From positions 14,073,579-14,137,578 of the forward strand of contig OZ234500.1 in assembly GCA_965153455.1 (NCBI GenBank): DNA of 64,000 nucleotides. The letters run 5' to 3'. Position 1 is the stretch's first letter. Every line of letters starts with the position of its first letter. The stretch is from Sphagnum compactum. Lineage: Eukaryota > Bryophyta > Sphagnopsida > Sphagnales. A model generated the notes under the pieces. The model was not told the DNA's origin. It worked only from the letters and a program-made list of their open reading frames with translations, and did not search any database. Position numbers and translations under genes: made by a program. Positions 37,701 through 49,600 of this stretch are shown here, one piece after another.

Positions 37701-40700
37701 GCATCTTACGGAGATTCTTGAAAAATTGTTTCCGCCAGACAGCAGTCATTCAAAGAGAGAAGTGGATATGAAGAATGGAGAGATGTCTGAAGATGAAATA
37801 AGTCCTCAAGCTTCAATTGGGGATTGTTTAAGAACAGATTTCATAACTTCACCTGCTTTGGAAGAGAAGCGAGAGGAAATCCTTTCGCACAAGTCTTCCA
37901 AACCACATTTTCAAGGTGGGTTGGGTATGGAACACCTTGAGCAGCCGGGATTGCCTGTGGAGACTTTTCACAAGGGTCTGAGCAAATATTTGCCACCTCA
38001 GCCTAGTTCTGGGGAGTACCAACCATCAACAATACCAGAAATACATGAATATGAATATATGCATCCCAAATTTATGGAGGGTCAGTTGCTTGAAGTGGAC
38101 CCATTTGCGACTCTGACCTGTTTGCTTCTAAGTGTGAGTACTTTCTTCCCAATAATTGACACCAGCAATTTGCTCTGGAAGAAATCAGCTTGCAATACAC
38201 TGTACATTAATTATCTGAGCTAAACTGTATGTTTGCTCAGCAGCCATATCTTTCTCATAATTCGCTTGTTTCCCAGTGTTTTGAAGGGTGCCTCAAATTG
38301 CGCCAGATTATCTGGATGGTAGAGTTCGCTTATATTGTTGCCATCATTCAAACATCAATAGCCCTGACAAGGCTGGAAGCTCATTTGGAAGCTGTGAACA
38401 TCAAATTGGTGATACAAAATGCGTGTCTCCCCTTCCTGCGTCGAGCAGCTTTGCTGGTCTCTTTCTCCTTTTGCTTATTGTTGAGGTCATGCATGTAGTC
38501 TGCTATCTGCTTATTTCATGCTGCAGCAGGAAGGAGCTTTCCAGGACCAAAAGTTTCAGATTACTTGGTGCCACTTGAGAACATTTCTGTTGATTGGCCT
38601 GGGTTGCAAGTTCTATAATGGTTGTTTTGTTGCAGGTGCAACTTGTCCCATGTGAGGAGTTGGATACGAAGCATTATGGCTCAGGTTTACCTCTTGTTAC
38701 AAAGCTCCAGTTGATTGAAAGTAAAGGAAGAGTTGGTTTGCAAGATAGACCTAGAGCCATAGTTCAAGCTCATGGTGTCAACCTTGCAAAACATGTCTGC
38801 AGGAAGGAATTTGATGGATGCGGCATACTTGGAGCAATATCTGGAGCAACAAGAGGTTTGGGGAAGTATTGCAATTGACCAAGGTGTGAACATGGTTCAT
38901 AGCAAACAAAAATGTGCTACATTTTTGTCAAATAGTTTCTGTTTCATGTGGGATGAATACACAATTGTTGTAGGGCAAAAATAGGGTGACAACTCACTGT
39001 ATTGCCCTGCTTGAATGAGGATACTATTGACTTTTTTGATTAGTTGTCTCTCTTGAGTGCTAGCTGATATCATATCTGGGTCTTCCCATCACTTGCAGTA
39101 ATGCCACACAAACTCAGGATGTGAATTTTGTATAATGGTTTGCTCTAAGTCTTCAGCAGGCTATTTTATACTTATCAACACCAGCTGCCAGAGCTGGTGC
39201 AATCAGTTGGGTGTAATGGCAGCTGATCACTGTTATTCATGATAAAAGGTGTTAGTCTGATATTTTGTGAGTAAAAACTCACAAGATTATGACCACCCTC
39301 ATTCTTCCAGTGCCCTGTCTTTCAATCTCAATAACAATCTGTTGGGTGATGACATGGTGCAGTAGGTGAGAACAAGCAAATAACAGTATTGGAATACCTT
39401 CAACAGAGATTCTCTACAAGTGAATTGTTGAATAGCCCTAGTTTGGGGATTCTTTCACTGCCTGAATGTTCAGACTTTGACTGTTTAGCCGTGGACTGTG
39501 TACAGCCTGATAGAAGCAAGCAGGTGAAGCCATTAAAACTTTCTTGACTCTAGGTTTATCTTCTACTGTTCCCTCATTGTTCTCATAAGATCATATTTGT
39601 ATGTTCTCTCTTCTTGTCCTCTTTCCTTGTTTCATTTTTTCGCCCTATTTGATTGGTAATTTCTCTTTCTTTGGTTAATCCTCCTCTTTTTCATTGTGTT
39701 TAGCGCTCAATAATCTTGAAAATGGCATTTCCAGCTAGCCAAAATCAATGGCTGAGTTTCCCAGTTACTGGGAGTACTGTGACTGAAACTCAGTACATTG
39801 GTTGTTGTATGACATTGACCTCCACCTGATGTTAATGGAGCTAACGAAGTCAGTGGGGATGTTATGGTAGATGTTCACTATCATGCATGTTATTGTGAAG
39901 GTCACTCACTATACATGCATGTGAGTGTATCTGTTATTCAAACCGCTCCCCAGTCTGTTTTTGAGGGTTGGTGTCCTTTCTTTGTCCTTGTTCTGTCATA
40001 TGTTGTCTTATAACCTTATTTTCAGGTCAGCTGTCAAGTCTATTTATGTTGATTTCTTAACACTTATTGAGTGTCCTTCTGCTGTTGATTTATTCAGGGT
40101 TTACAAGCTCTATCATTCCTTTACAAAGTTTCAAAGCAGTTGTGTCTCACACCACTGCCTTCAGTTTACCAGGTTGGTCTTCACTGTACTGCATCTCTGT
40201 CTTCATGAACAGATGCAATTGATTCAGACTAGTAGAATTGGCTGACATGGAAGTGACTAGCAAAACAGGGTACAGTCCAGACTGTGATCAATGATGAAAT
40301 CGCAATAAGAACTTTTTGACGTCCCTAGAATTGTGTATTGATGGGTCCTTCAGCTCACTGAATTACCTACTGTCATCAGGTCTGCAAAGGATTGAGCTGG
40401 TTGTTTGTGCTGTGGTCATTGGTCAGGATCTGCTGTGGAGGAGCATTCGGGAAAAGTGTAAAGTGTGTGGCAATGTGCCCATGTAAGTCCTCTTCTACTG
40501 GAAGCTATTGTGCAAAAAGAATGGGTGGTTTACAGTTGCTGAATTCTGTGCTGGATTGATTACAATTTTTTTGTTTCATCCACTGTTATAACTCAAGACA
40601 AACTATGCCCCTTATCCCATGATTTACTGCTAGTAATTTCATTCATTTTTTGTGCATGGAGAAAGCTTTGGTTACATGTGACATGGAAACGCATTGTGTA

Positions 40701-43700
40701 TGTGTGCAGGGATGCAGCATTTTGCTTGATATGTGGAGATCTCCTGTGCTTTAAATCAAAGTGCTCAGGCCATGCAGCTGAACATAGAGTGTGCTCAACA
40801 CATGCAGAAAAAGGTGGTGTTTCTAGATTGATTGTGGTCTCCGTTGAATAACCACCAGTTGTACATGATTTCTATGTGAACTACAGATGCTGATTTGGCA
40901 CAGTCTGCATCATCTGTTTGCTGATGGTTTACAGTGCATATTGGCCAGTTTCACACTGTTTCACATCTGTGCTGCAGTGTGCTGAATAGTTGTTGGTCCC
41001 AGTTTTTGTGCTCGAATGGCCCTGATTTTGTTTTTGTAAATGCCCTGTTGACTTAAATGAGCATTGTCTTCACAATGAAATTGTTCTGCAGTAGAATTGA
41101 GGCCATATGAGGTGTTGATTTGAGCTATTTGTGGGTTGGCTCTTTTCCTCTGCTGCAGAGTATGCTGGCATTGGCATCTTCTTACTTATGAGGACAACAC
41201 AAGTCCTGCTTATACGAGGCAACCGGGTCTGCACCCTCCCCTCCATCTACTTGGATCAACATGGCGAGGTCAGTTTCTTCACCAACTCTTTACTGCCTTA
41301 GGATTATTTCTATAGTGGTATGAACCAGTTGCTCATATCAAGTCGCATACTGGAGCTCTTACATCTGCAGAAAAATTATAGACAATTAGTTTTGGCATGT
41401 CCCATGTGCATTTACTCAGCCTGCAACTGATTCTGCGTGTGCATGTGTTGAATTAATTCCATGGATTTTGGAAAAGGGCTTATGGGAATAAGGGCCCCAC
41501 AAGCCGGAGATGAGTGTGGGCTCAATTCCCATAAAGCCCAGCATGGCCGTCCCCCCTCCAAAAGGGCTTTACTTGGCTTTTTAGAAAACAATTTCCCTTG
41601 ATATCCGGCAGGTAGGTTTCCAGATACCTGCTGGGTATTATGGGGAAAAATGATGCCAGGCTTTTCGAAATTGTACTGCCCACAATGCCAGGCAATTACG
41701 ATTTTGTAAAACCCACTGGCTCTTTAGACAGGTAGGGTACTCTCCAGGTACACTAAAAAACCAGTGCAGGATTTTCCATATGGAATTCATGTTGCTGGAT
41801 GTTGTACTGGCTCTTTTTTATGTGCCCAATAGTCTACAGTATTTCTCCATGTTCGTGTATTTGATACTGTTCGTGTATTTTCATAAAACATTTTCTATAA
41901 AACATTTTCTATTGTTTTTCTCTCCAAGTATAAGACCAAGACCTTGGTTCGTATGCTTTTGTTGCTGTCTGAGTTTTCTTCTTCTGTTCTCGGTCTTGAT
42001 GTTGGCCATGCTTTACAACTGTCTAAAATTCTGAGCAATCTTATTAAGAGAAACGTTCCTCGTTCTTTCTCGTCAAGTGCCTCTTTCCTAGGCAGAGATC
42101 TCATTATCTCGGTTTTTGTTTCTTCTCATATGGATGGTTTGAATCTCTCTTCCATTTTAAACCTTCCTTCTGTGTTAGATTGTCTTCCTCCTTATGTTAG
42201 AAAGTTTTGGTCCCCTCCCTTAGTTGCTTGGAAATATGTCAAAACTTCTGGTCAAGAGTTTTTCAGCTATGGGGCGTTGGGTAGATCTGTTCGTGCTTCT
42301 CAAGTTAATAAAATTATTCACTCTGGTTGTGCTTGTTTTCGTTTCCCTAGTTTTGTTGATTCCCATCATGGTCATGTTATTTCTGCTAACCTTAATATCC
42401 TTTCAAGGCCCAGCCTAATTGAAGTCTTTTCTAGAGGCACTAAGTTCAGAAGTGGCTTCTTGTCTATGTTGTCTATTGAAGAAGCTATTGTTAAAGGTCT
42501 TAAGAAGTTTGTCAACAAGCAAGAAGAGCTTCTAGGAGTTCAAGGGATATTAAGTGAGTGGAAGGCCAAAGTTCTTTTGTTTGTACAGAAGAGGACTCGT
42601 GCTTCCTTAGTGGTTCAAACCTCTTCTGATTCTTCTTTGTCTGTTCCTTTAGGAGATCTGGATCACCTAAAGATTCTCCAACGGTCCTTTGTCATTACTT
42701 ACATGGATAAATGTTGTAACAACTTTGTGTTTGTTTGTAAAAAGTTCTATGTTTCTTCTGTTTTCTCTGAGCTTAATTCTCCTGTTGGTGCATATGTGGT
42801 CTCCAATCTTGCCCAATCTGATATTCTGAATTTTCATCTCTCTTTTAATAAGGCTCATAATTTTAAAGGTGTTAAGTGTGGTCCTCGTCTCCCGTTTCTT
42901 TGTGCAGTTTGGAAGTTTCATAAAAATCCAATTAAACCTAGATTTATCTGTGCAGCCAGCTCTAGTTCTCTGACTGATGTTTCTAAGTGGCTGTGTTCTT
43001 TCTTCAAAGCTATGTTTCCTACGGTCAATGACCTTTGGGTGTCTAAACTCAAAAAAGCAGATGTTCCTTGTGATAGTAGTTGGATTCTCAATGACTCTAC
43101 AGGAGTGGTGGAGGTAATAAATAATCTTAATCGTTCGAGATCTGAAATTGATAAGGTCTCCCCACTTCTGTTGCAGTCTTTTGATTTCTCAACTCTATAC
43201 ACTAAAATTGACCTAGTGGATCTAAAAGCTCGTATGAGAGTTCTGATAAATAAAGTGTTTAATCGGATGTTGAAGCTTCATCGTTTTAAGTTTTTGTTGG
43301 TTCAAAAAACAGCTTTGAACTTCAGGTTTTTGTGGCTGAAAAATAAAGCAGAGATCAATTTGTTTGAAAATCTTCATAGCTTCAAAGTTGCAGAGGCTTC
43401 AGATTTGATCTCTTGGCTGGATTTCTTATTAGACAATTTGTTTCTTTGTTTTGGCCAGGGTGTTTATAGACAATGCATTGGTATCCCCATGGGTACAAAT
43501 TGTGCGGTCTATTTGGCTAATTTTTATCTCTTCACCTATGAGTTTGATTTCATTAAGCGTCTCTTGAAGAGTAACACATGTCCTGTTGTGCTTCATAGTT
43601 TGTCCTTGGTTCGTAGGTTTGTGGATGATCTTTTTGTTCCAGATTTTCCAGATTTTGAGAACTTCATGTACCTTAACCAAGACTCTTTTGGCGGCGGCAT

Positions 43701-46675
43701 ATACCCAAAAACCTCTTGTGAGTTGAATTGTACATCTAAAGGCTTCTATTGTAATTTCTTGGATCTAACTGTGAGCCAGAGTCCTCAAGGTTTATCCTGT
43801 GACATTTTTGACAAACGCTCTCAACCAGAGTATGCAGGTATTGAAATGATTAGAATGCCACACGTTCATTCCAATATCTCAATGACTGCGAAGCTCGGGG
43901 TTATCAATAGTCAATTTTACAGGTTCTTGAGACTTTGTAGTTGCAAGAAGTTTTTTGTCTTCCAAATGGTCAGTCTTATTGTCCTTCTGAAGGCAAAAGG
44001 CTACCCTTTAAAAGTTCTTCTAAAGAGAACTAGAGGGTTGGTTCTTAAAGAAAAATTCCTCTTTGGAATTTCAGCTTTTGGCATTTTCAGAATGATTTTG
44101 CTTCAGGTCATGTAAGTGGGGAGCTTTCTGTAAGCCCACTTGTTCTTTGTCTTTCCCTGTCCTTTCCCTTTCTGTCTTTCTTTGTTTCTTTGTCTGGTCT
44201 TTGTTGTGGTTTTGTTGTGGTGTCTGTTGCTAGCCAGTAGTATGGCTGAGTCTTCCCGTTGCTTCCGGAATTGCAGCAGAAACTCAGTTCGCAGGTTGGT
44301 GCTTGTCACTGGCCTTTACCCACTGTAGGGAGCTGATGAAGTCAGTGGGGAAGTTGTGATAGTTAAGTCACTATCATACATACTACTGTTGATGGTCCCT
44401 GAACAGGTGTGAGACTGGCACTTTTGTTCATACCGGTGTGTGTTTTTTGTTTTGTTTCTCGTCTTCCCTTGTTTGGTTCTTTCTGTGGCTTCCTGAGGAA
44501 GTGTTAGCCTTGCTGTTTCTTCTTCATCGTGAGAACGGAGATTTCTCTATTCTCATGAAAGATATTGTTCATGTATTTGATATTGAGAAGATTAGAATAA
44601 TTACTGACATTTTAAAAATTTAAAACTTTTAAGACATTACATTAATTCCAAATATTGTATTTCACAAAATTCAAATGTAATAATTTAAATTCTGATCTAG
44701 GTAATAAATTTATACATACCTTTTAAATTACATCTGATTTTAATAAATTAAGTTATTTTTTTAATGTCTTTGGATGCCAATATCAGAACCTCTATTAATT
44801 TAATATTGTGATTTGGTCCAAAAATACAAATATAATATAGTTATTAATATTTAAAAATTTCATAATGAAATGGATTTGCATTGCAGGAAGACTTGGAACT
44901 GCGCCGGAACCAAAAGCTGTACAAGAGTGAACTTCGCCTGAACGAGGTACAGTCTGTTGTCTATCTTTCTTTACTGTTGCAGGTTGCATGAGTGACAGGG
45001 GGTAGAAGAAACTGGTATGTTGCTGTTAGGAGTGTTGCTCGTGCCCTTGTCTTGCTAATCCCAGTTTTTGTTAAACTTCTCTGTCAAAGACACATTGTTG
45101 TTGTGGAGATTTCTCTGCAACTTAATCGATCTCTGTCAAAGACACAATGAAGCTGAAAAGAAAGAATGAAGTCGATGCCAAATGTATTGCTTTGGTTATA
45201 ATGGCACAACATATAAAATTGGATGCTATCATAAAATGCGTTTGGGCTGAAGTATCATTCTGTGAAGTATGACATGACGTCATCAGCAATTTGAGACATA
45301 CCATAATTAAACTATCGGTACTATGTTCATTGAATAGTACACTGACTGAAGATAGATAATTAAAGCAAAGCTAAGCATGCTAATTAATAACTAGTACATC
45401 TAGTAGCTTCAAACATTTGATTAGTATGCATAGCAACCCAAGCATCTGATAATCAAAGTTGGTATACAAACAGATTTGGCATATTGAAACAAATCCAAAG
45501 ATGCAATAGATCTTCCTTGCATCTGTGCTTGCAGAGTTGTTAATCTGAACAACAAAAAATATTTATGTATTTGTGAGGTTGGGAAGGTCATAGAGTTTGA
45601 AAGTAGAAATATGGCAAGCCAACTCACATGTTCACATGGTTAAATTTGGAGTAATCATTTCATTCCAATGTGTGTGTCCAGTGAGGTGAAAACAATTGCA
45701 AATCAATAGTTACGTGCATCAAGATTGCAACATCCTTTTCATTTGGTGTTTTTGCCCTCCAGAGACAACATATTGACTTGCCCCTTATAGGACAGAGCTA
45801 CTTGTGACTAAATGATTATATCACATATTCTAGAATTTACAACCAATTTGGGTCAAAGTCAAAATCTCATGTTCTTGTAGATTGGTTCTTAAAAGTTATA
45901 TAACAGTTTGTTGAAACCAGTGTGAGCATTACAACAAAAATTTGCAATTCCTAGTTTATGCATATTAAAAGAAGCCTTGAAAAGAATGACCCATTTTGCA
46001 ACAATCAAATTTCACTTTGGTAATCTTGATTGTACATACACTTAAGGATTTTTCTTAATTTTTGTGCCTATAGGGCTTTTTATCTCGATGACTTGGTTGA
46101 TTCAATTCCATAATTTGACCTCACAAGGGCAATTTCAGAAAGTAATGGTTACTATGTTACACAACATGGATGAAAAAAACTTTAGTTTTGATCCATGATT
46201 TCTTTGCCACCTGAAGGTTCCTTTGTAGGTATTTTAGCTGGGATGTTTATATTAGTGTTAAAGATCATAGTGTGGTTGTCTTTCCATATGGCCTTTGATG
46301 AAAAGCTTTTAGTTTGAAGAAACAAAAATGCTGCAGTAAGATTTATTGATGCTTATTTAACAAGAGTTTTTTTCTTCCACTGGGAATTCTTATAACTCTA
46401 ATCCAAATCTGAAAGATAGTCACCACTAGAAGCTTTCCCCTTGAATGGAATCATGTGCTACACCTCGGAGTCCTTTTGATTGGCTGTTGTATCTGGACTT
46501 GTATTAGTGCTGACTAGGTTTGGTCTCTTAATTTGTGATCTAATCTTGCGAGCTGTAGCAACTAGTCCCTGAATGCTTTGTGGGTGCACAGGTGAGGCGG
46601 TTGTGGTTGACTGCAGGGTTTGACTTCAACACACACATTCTCCATACATCATGGATCAGCGATGGAGAATTGTGA
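23661..46675 (+). CDS. PRT6: E3 ubiquitin-protein ligase PRT6 (UBR-type N-recognin), multi-exon
   Basis: PRT6 ligases recognise basic N-terminal residues of proteins and ubiquitinate them (N-degron pathway; in plants also turnover of group VII ERF factors). Exons run 23661-23869, 24435-24487, 24788-24854, 25254-25333, 25622-25749, 26534-26620, 26851-26922, 27282-27459, about 28460-28592, 29015-29054, 29190-29312, 29738-29815, 29918-30052, 30244-30399, 30709-30759, 30985-31067, 31335-31431, 32154-32234, 32439-32474, 32583-32645, 32861-32947, 33366-33464, 33646-33750, 33887-34008, 34208-34258, 34312-34502, 34590-34699, 35263-35339, 35498-35702, 35998-36273, 36390-36462, 36658-36857, 36927-37067, 37223-37412, 37574-38133, 38241-38456, one or two unclear between 38.53 and 38.88 kb, 39363-39523, 40098-40176, 40380-40482, 40710-40813, 41159-41268, 44887-44946, 46592-46675. 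Phases agree except around 28.4 and 38.6 kb. The readable part is about 1,780 codons, against roughly 2,000 residues in Arabidopsis PRT6. An upstream 5' exon is possible, since cag precedes the ATG by four bases. Confidence 0.88.
25846..25912 (+). ncRNA. tRNA-like segment, possible SINE head, in a PRT6 intron
   Basis: A box-A-like tggccaagtggttgg (25,852-25,866) and a box-B-like gggttcatat about 30 bp later have tRNA-gene spacing. No full cloverleaf pairing is evident, and the acceptor stem is not convincing. This is more likely a tRNA-derived SINE remnant than a tRNA gene. Confidence 0.3.
35498..36857 (+). other. PRT6: RING-domain exons of the PRT6-like gene
   Basis: The exons encode an acidic stretch (EEEDDE), then the cysteine pairs ECAFC and VCGQC, a linker of about 60 residues, HVACCGHQ joined to MHQACFESY, and finally IWCPICRRLANVLLP. 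This C/H spacing matches the RING of UBR1/PRT6-type ligases, which recruits the E2. The linker between the first and second halves is long, as in this family. Confidence 0.88.
39730..39960 (+). mobile_element. Diverged 3'-tail fragment of the Penelope-like element
   Basis: This intron segment of the PRT6-like gene aligns with the non-coding DNA after the Penelope-like ORF (44,227-44,440). Shared words in order include gctagcca, atggctgagt, aactcagt, gaagtcagtgggga, cactatcat and gtgag. It contains no coding part of the element. It is an older solitary tail, or the partner of the downstream element in a long-range partial duplication. Confidence 0.65.
41269..41886 (+). other. Intron segment upstream of the Penelope-like ORF
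   Basis: The first part of the 3.6-kb intron holds a patch (about 41,455-41,790) with eroded foldback structure: gggcttatgggaat pairs with attcccataaagccc, and gaattaattccat near the left resembles the complement of ccatatggaattcat at the right. It may be a degraded MITE. The last ~100 bp is AT-rich and leads into the ORF. Confidence 0.4.
41887..44640 (+). mobile_element. Penelope-like retroelement inside a PRT6 intron
   Basis: The element comprises one long reverse transcriptase ORF followed by about 500 bp of T-rich 3' DNA (44,116-44,640). No LTRs, TIRs or target duplication could be fixed, so its limits are approximate. It is in the same orientation as the host gene and lies between the exons ending 41268 and starting 44887, whose frames join cleanly. 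Splicing can therefore remove it without changing the protein. Confidence 0.75.
41953..44115 (+). CDS. Penelope-like reverse transcriptase, apparently without GIY-YIG nuclease
   Basis: This is an uninterrupted 720-codon frame from the first ATG. The frame is open back to 41887. A CxC pair (C126, C128) lies in a segment reading GHVISANLNIL. An HK motif typical of Penelope-like and telomerase-type enzymes (KFHKNP, K321-P326, then PRF) precedes motif A FDFSTLYT with D411. Motif B reads GIPMGTN (from G510), and motif C is FVDD with D558 and D559. A thumb-like segment follows with FLDL and IFDKRS. All three catalytic aspartates are present. I see no GIY-YIG nuclease motif at either end, so the enzyme would be an endonuclease-lacking type. 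The intact frame suggests a recent insertion or retained function. Confidence 0.8.
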   Translation: MLLLLSEFSSSVLGLDVGHALQLSKILSNLIKRNVPRSFSSSASFLGRDLIISVFVSSHMDGLNLSSILNLPSVLDCLPPYVRKFWSPPLVAWKYVKTSGQEFFSYGALGRSVRASQVNKIIHSGCACFRFPSFVDSHHGHVISANLNILSRPSLIEVFSRGTKFRSGFLSMLSIEEAIVKGLKKFVNKQEELLGVQGILSEWKAKVLLFVQKRTRASLVVQTSSDSSLSVPLGDLDHLKILQRSFVITYMDKCCNNFVFVCKKFYVSSVFSELNSPVGAYVVSNLAQSDILNFHLSFNKAHNFKGVKCGPRLPFLCAVWKFHKNPIKPRFICAASSSSLTDVSKWLCSFFKAMFPTVNDLWVSKLKKADVPCDSSWILNDSTGVVEVINNLNRSRSEIDKVSPLLLQSFDFSTLYTKIDLVDLKARMRVLINKVFNRMLKLHRFKFLLVQKTALNFRFLWLKNKAEINLFENLHSFKVAEASDLISWLDFLLDNLFLCFGQGVYRQCIGIPMGTNCAVYLANFYLFTYEFDFIKRLLKSNTCPVVLHSLSLVRRFVDDLFVPDFPDFENFMYLNQDSFGGGIYPKTSCELNCTSKGFYCNFLDLTVSQSPQGLSCDIFDKRSQPEYAGIEMIRMPHVHSNISMTAKLGVINSQFYRFLRLCSCKKFFVFQMVSLIVLLKAKGYPLKVLLKRTRGLVLKEKFLFGISAFGIFRMILLQVM

Positions 46676-49600
46676 TATGAACATCAAGACCTACATCATC
46701 TATCAACTATTCTTTCTTTGACCATGGTAATAGGGGAATAAAACCCATGCTACAAACCCAATTCTCACCTGAGTCCAAAGCCAGATGTGTTGCTGTTGGT
46801 GAGATCCCCTGGAAGTGCTTGTGTATGGAAGTGTCCAGGTAAATCATGGAGACCCTTCAGACAAAACTAATATACTTTTTCACAAACCTCAATTATTGTA
46901 AGGCTCATGGTTGGACCAATTGAATATGTGAAAAATGATTCTTTTTTACAGCATTTTGGTAGTACAGCTGGCAGATCAATGTACCAGTGGTATACACTCT
47001 TTTTGTGGCCAAGGGTAGCCCTGTTTCAACTTTCATCTCTCCTGTAGAGTGTCTCTCCTTTCCAAAGCTGGATGTGACCTAATCATCATATTAGGGTTCC
47101 TACTAAAGTTGCCCATTCATTTTGCAAAGGATTTGGAAAGTCTTGATGTATGCAGAATGGGAAATATTCTCCATTGACTATACTATGTCTGGGTGGCCCT
47201 CATGAGTACTCATGTCTGCCCTTTACATCAGAGTAATAGCCGAGTGGCCACTGTCCAGTAGTCAAAGGCACTAAGCTTGGCTTTATGTATTTGTGTTCAG
47301 GATGGATGGGCATTTCTGAATGCGACCTTTTGATACTTGGCTCCAGCTGAGGCACTGCGAGGGTTGCTGTCATTTCATTGGGTGGTGTTGACTCTTGGGA
47401 AACCACTTCCTCTTCTTTTGTAAGTGGAGTTGGGTTCAGTTGGGCTGATCTTAAATTTTGCATTCCATTTTCAAGTGTGTCAGATTTGCATGAGGAATAA
47501 AGCCATAATTCACTCCAGCAAGCTTGGCCCATTCCTTGGGTGTAGGAGCTGGAATTGAGGTCAAGCAGTTGGGTTGCATATGGTCTAGTTTTTTACATAC
47601 ATGCAGAGATCCTGAAACACATAGTTATTTACAAAATGCCTGAGGCATGCTGGCTGTGTTCACATTGGAGAATCTGGAAACAAGCTCTCCATTTGAGAGG
47701 TGCAGGGATTCTTCTCAAATTGAAAAGTACTCAATGGTTTCTTTCTTCATATTTGAAAGCACCTCCCAATATGGAAGCAACTTTTGGCAGTTGAAGAGAG
47801 GGTAAAGTCATCCTTGGGTGGAAGCATTAGAAAATTTTGTAGACCCATTCAACATTTGGTTAATATAAGACTTACTTGAGAAAAGCTCTTCATTTCAAAT
47901 TTTATATTAAAAGAGTATCCAAATCATGTATAGTTTTAAAATTTACACTTGGAAGATGTGCTTCTATAGGTCTCCCTTAATTTGTGGGCCTATGCCCTTA
48001 AGTCGATGTTCTTGATGCTATGAACTCCAAATTAGGGGATGTGTTTGGGAGCAAGCCTTCCACTAAAGTGAAAAACACAAGGGTTTGAATTTAGATATCA
48101 AATGTTTGAACTATAACTAATAAAGAACAATTTCCATGATTACATTCTCTAAGCCATGGCTAAATTTTTTCTTTTGGGCAAAAAATTTGCCTAAAAATAT
48201 GTTCTATCTATTATTGGCTAATATATTAGCTTGTTAATGCCACCATCGACCCCTAGATTACAAAATAAAAATCTAATGTAAGGATTTTGTTTATATTTAC
48301 AAACACCCTTTTAGCCTCATACTTTTATGTAATGTATTTATAGACTATTTGTAACTTGCTAAAATAGTAAATTTAGATGTTCCAAAAGTGCACAATATAA
48401 ATGGATAATTTGGAAGATTTGCAAGATTGTCATATTTGAACATTGCATGATGGGAGAAGGATATGGCCTCTAAATTGGACCTACCTATTTCCTTCATTTT
48501 GCATATCCATGGCAAAACAATATGAATAATGAACCGTGGAGTTGGATTTCAACTAAATTGTAAGCCTTTTCTTTTCTTTTCTCTCAAAAGGTTTTGAAAT
48601 AAAGTCCATGACAAGGAAAAAAATTTGACATCATTTCTTCCTTGTCTTCAGTTGTTTGGAACAAAAACTTAGTCCTGCAGATCATAGCAACTCAAAGACT
48701 CAAAGTGTGTCATCAAGCACACCAAGAATGGGCTATGGATTTGGAAAGCATGTGGAATACTGTACCTAAGTGTATTTGGAGGGAACCTTATATCCGTGAA
48801 GATACCTCTTAGATATTTCTTGTCACAAGTGATTCATTTTGTAACAGATAATTGACCCACTCTGATGATGGATTCATGATGTATTATACTCTATGAAGAT
48901 GACGCTTGCTCTATTCGACCAAGTATTAATCAATAAAATTGCAAATTGATCATAGATCATATGACAATGATATTGATATCACAAATTCGCATCTAGCAGC
49001 ATGTAATCCTTAGCATTTTTTGAGTACTAGCTAGATTGAAGCTTGTTCAAGCTTTAAAGGACCCCTGATCTGCAAGCTGCAACAAGAAGTGCCTCCAAGG
49101 CCATCACCCTTCAATTTAAAAAAACAAATTGGGAGTTGATGAAACTAGTTTGGGTTCAATTTTCAAGTTGCCATTGTTGACGTTAACATCAGGACATTGC
49201 GATTTGTTATAACAGCGGGGCATGATAACAATTTTGATACCCATCTTCTGCAAAATAGTAGTGTGAATGGACTTGGGGAATTCATTGATGAACAAAAATT
49301 TTAAGGCCCGCAACATATATACTATTGGATTATGCATGCAACTTAATTAGGAAACTTTGCACCAACTTGAGACTTTACAGTGGAGCTTCCTATTTTATAA
49401 ATCTCCAATAACAGAAAGATTTGTTTCTGGTGGGCACCAGACAACATGCATGAGACTCATGCTACAAACAAATTACTGAATTTGATAAATACTCAAGGAA
49501 ATAGATTAATCATTTCCATAACTGCAACTGCTAATTGTAACGTTCTGCATGTACAGGAATATGAAGCATTACTCTACATAAATGTTGATTGACATTTTTA

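Larger units (their letters stand above)
40098..46675 (+). other. PRT6: C-terminal cysteine-rich exons of the PRT6-like gene
   Basis: The last exons read LQALSFLYKVSKQL, RIELVV, then CKVCGNVP, AFCLICGDLLC, CSGHAAEH and CSTHA. GIGIFLLMRTTQVLLIRGN, PSIYLDQHGE, EDLELRRNQKLY and RLWLTAGFD follow before TGA at 46673-46675. This is the conserved end of UBR1/PRT6 proteins (zinc-binding C-terminal domain, then the YLD-x-GEED strand). Two large introns split it: 41269-44886 holds a Penelope-like element, and 44947-46591 holds nothing recognisable. Confidence 0.88.

Noticed and set aside
41455-41795. Complete MITE in the intron upstream of the Penelope-like ORF
   Set aside because: Foldback words are present, but the proposed ends match poorly and no target duplication is visible, so it is noted only in the intron description.
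42667-43680. Minus-strand ORFs under the Penelope-like gene (42667-42921, 42918-43202, 43429-43680)
   Set aside because: They are shadows of the plus-strand reverse transcriptase frame, which carries all the motifs.
44290-44380. Hammerhead-ribozyme-like core (ctgatga) in the Penelope-like 3' tail
   Set aside because: Hammerheads are known from Penelope-like elements, and ctgatga is present. However, no adjacent stem II followed by gaaa can be drawn, and the related segment near 39,833 has ctaacga instead.
47200-47532. 110-codon minus-strand ORF with an ATG and plausible amino-acid composition
   Set aside because: No family motif, no neighbouring exons and no homologous copy in the window. 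An ORF of this length can occur by chance.
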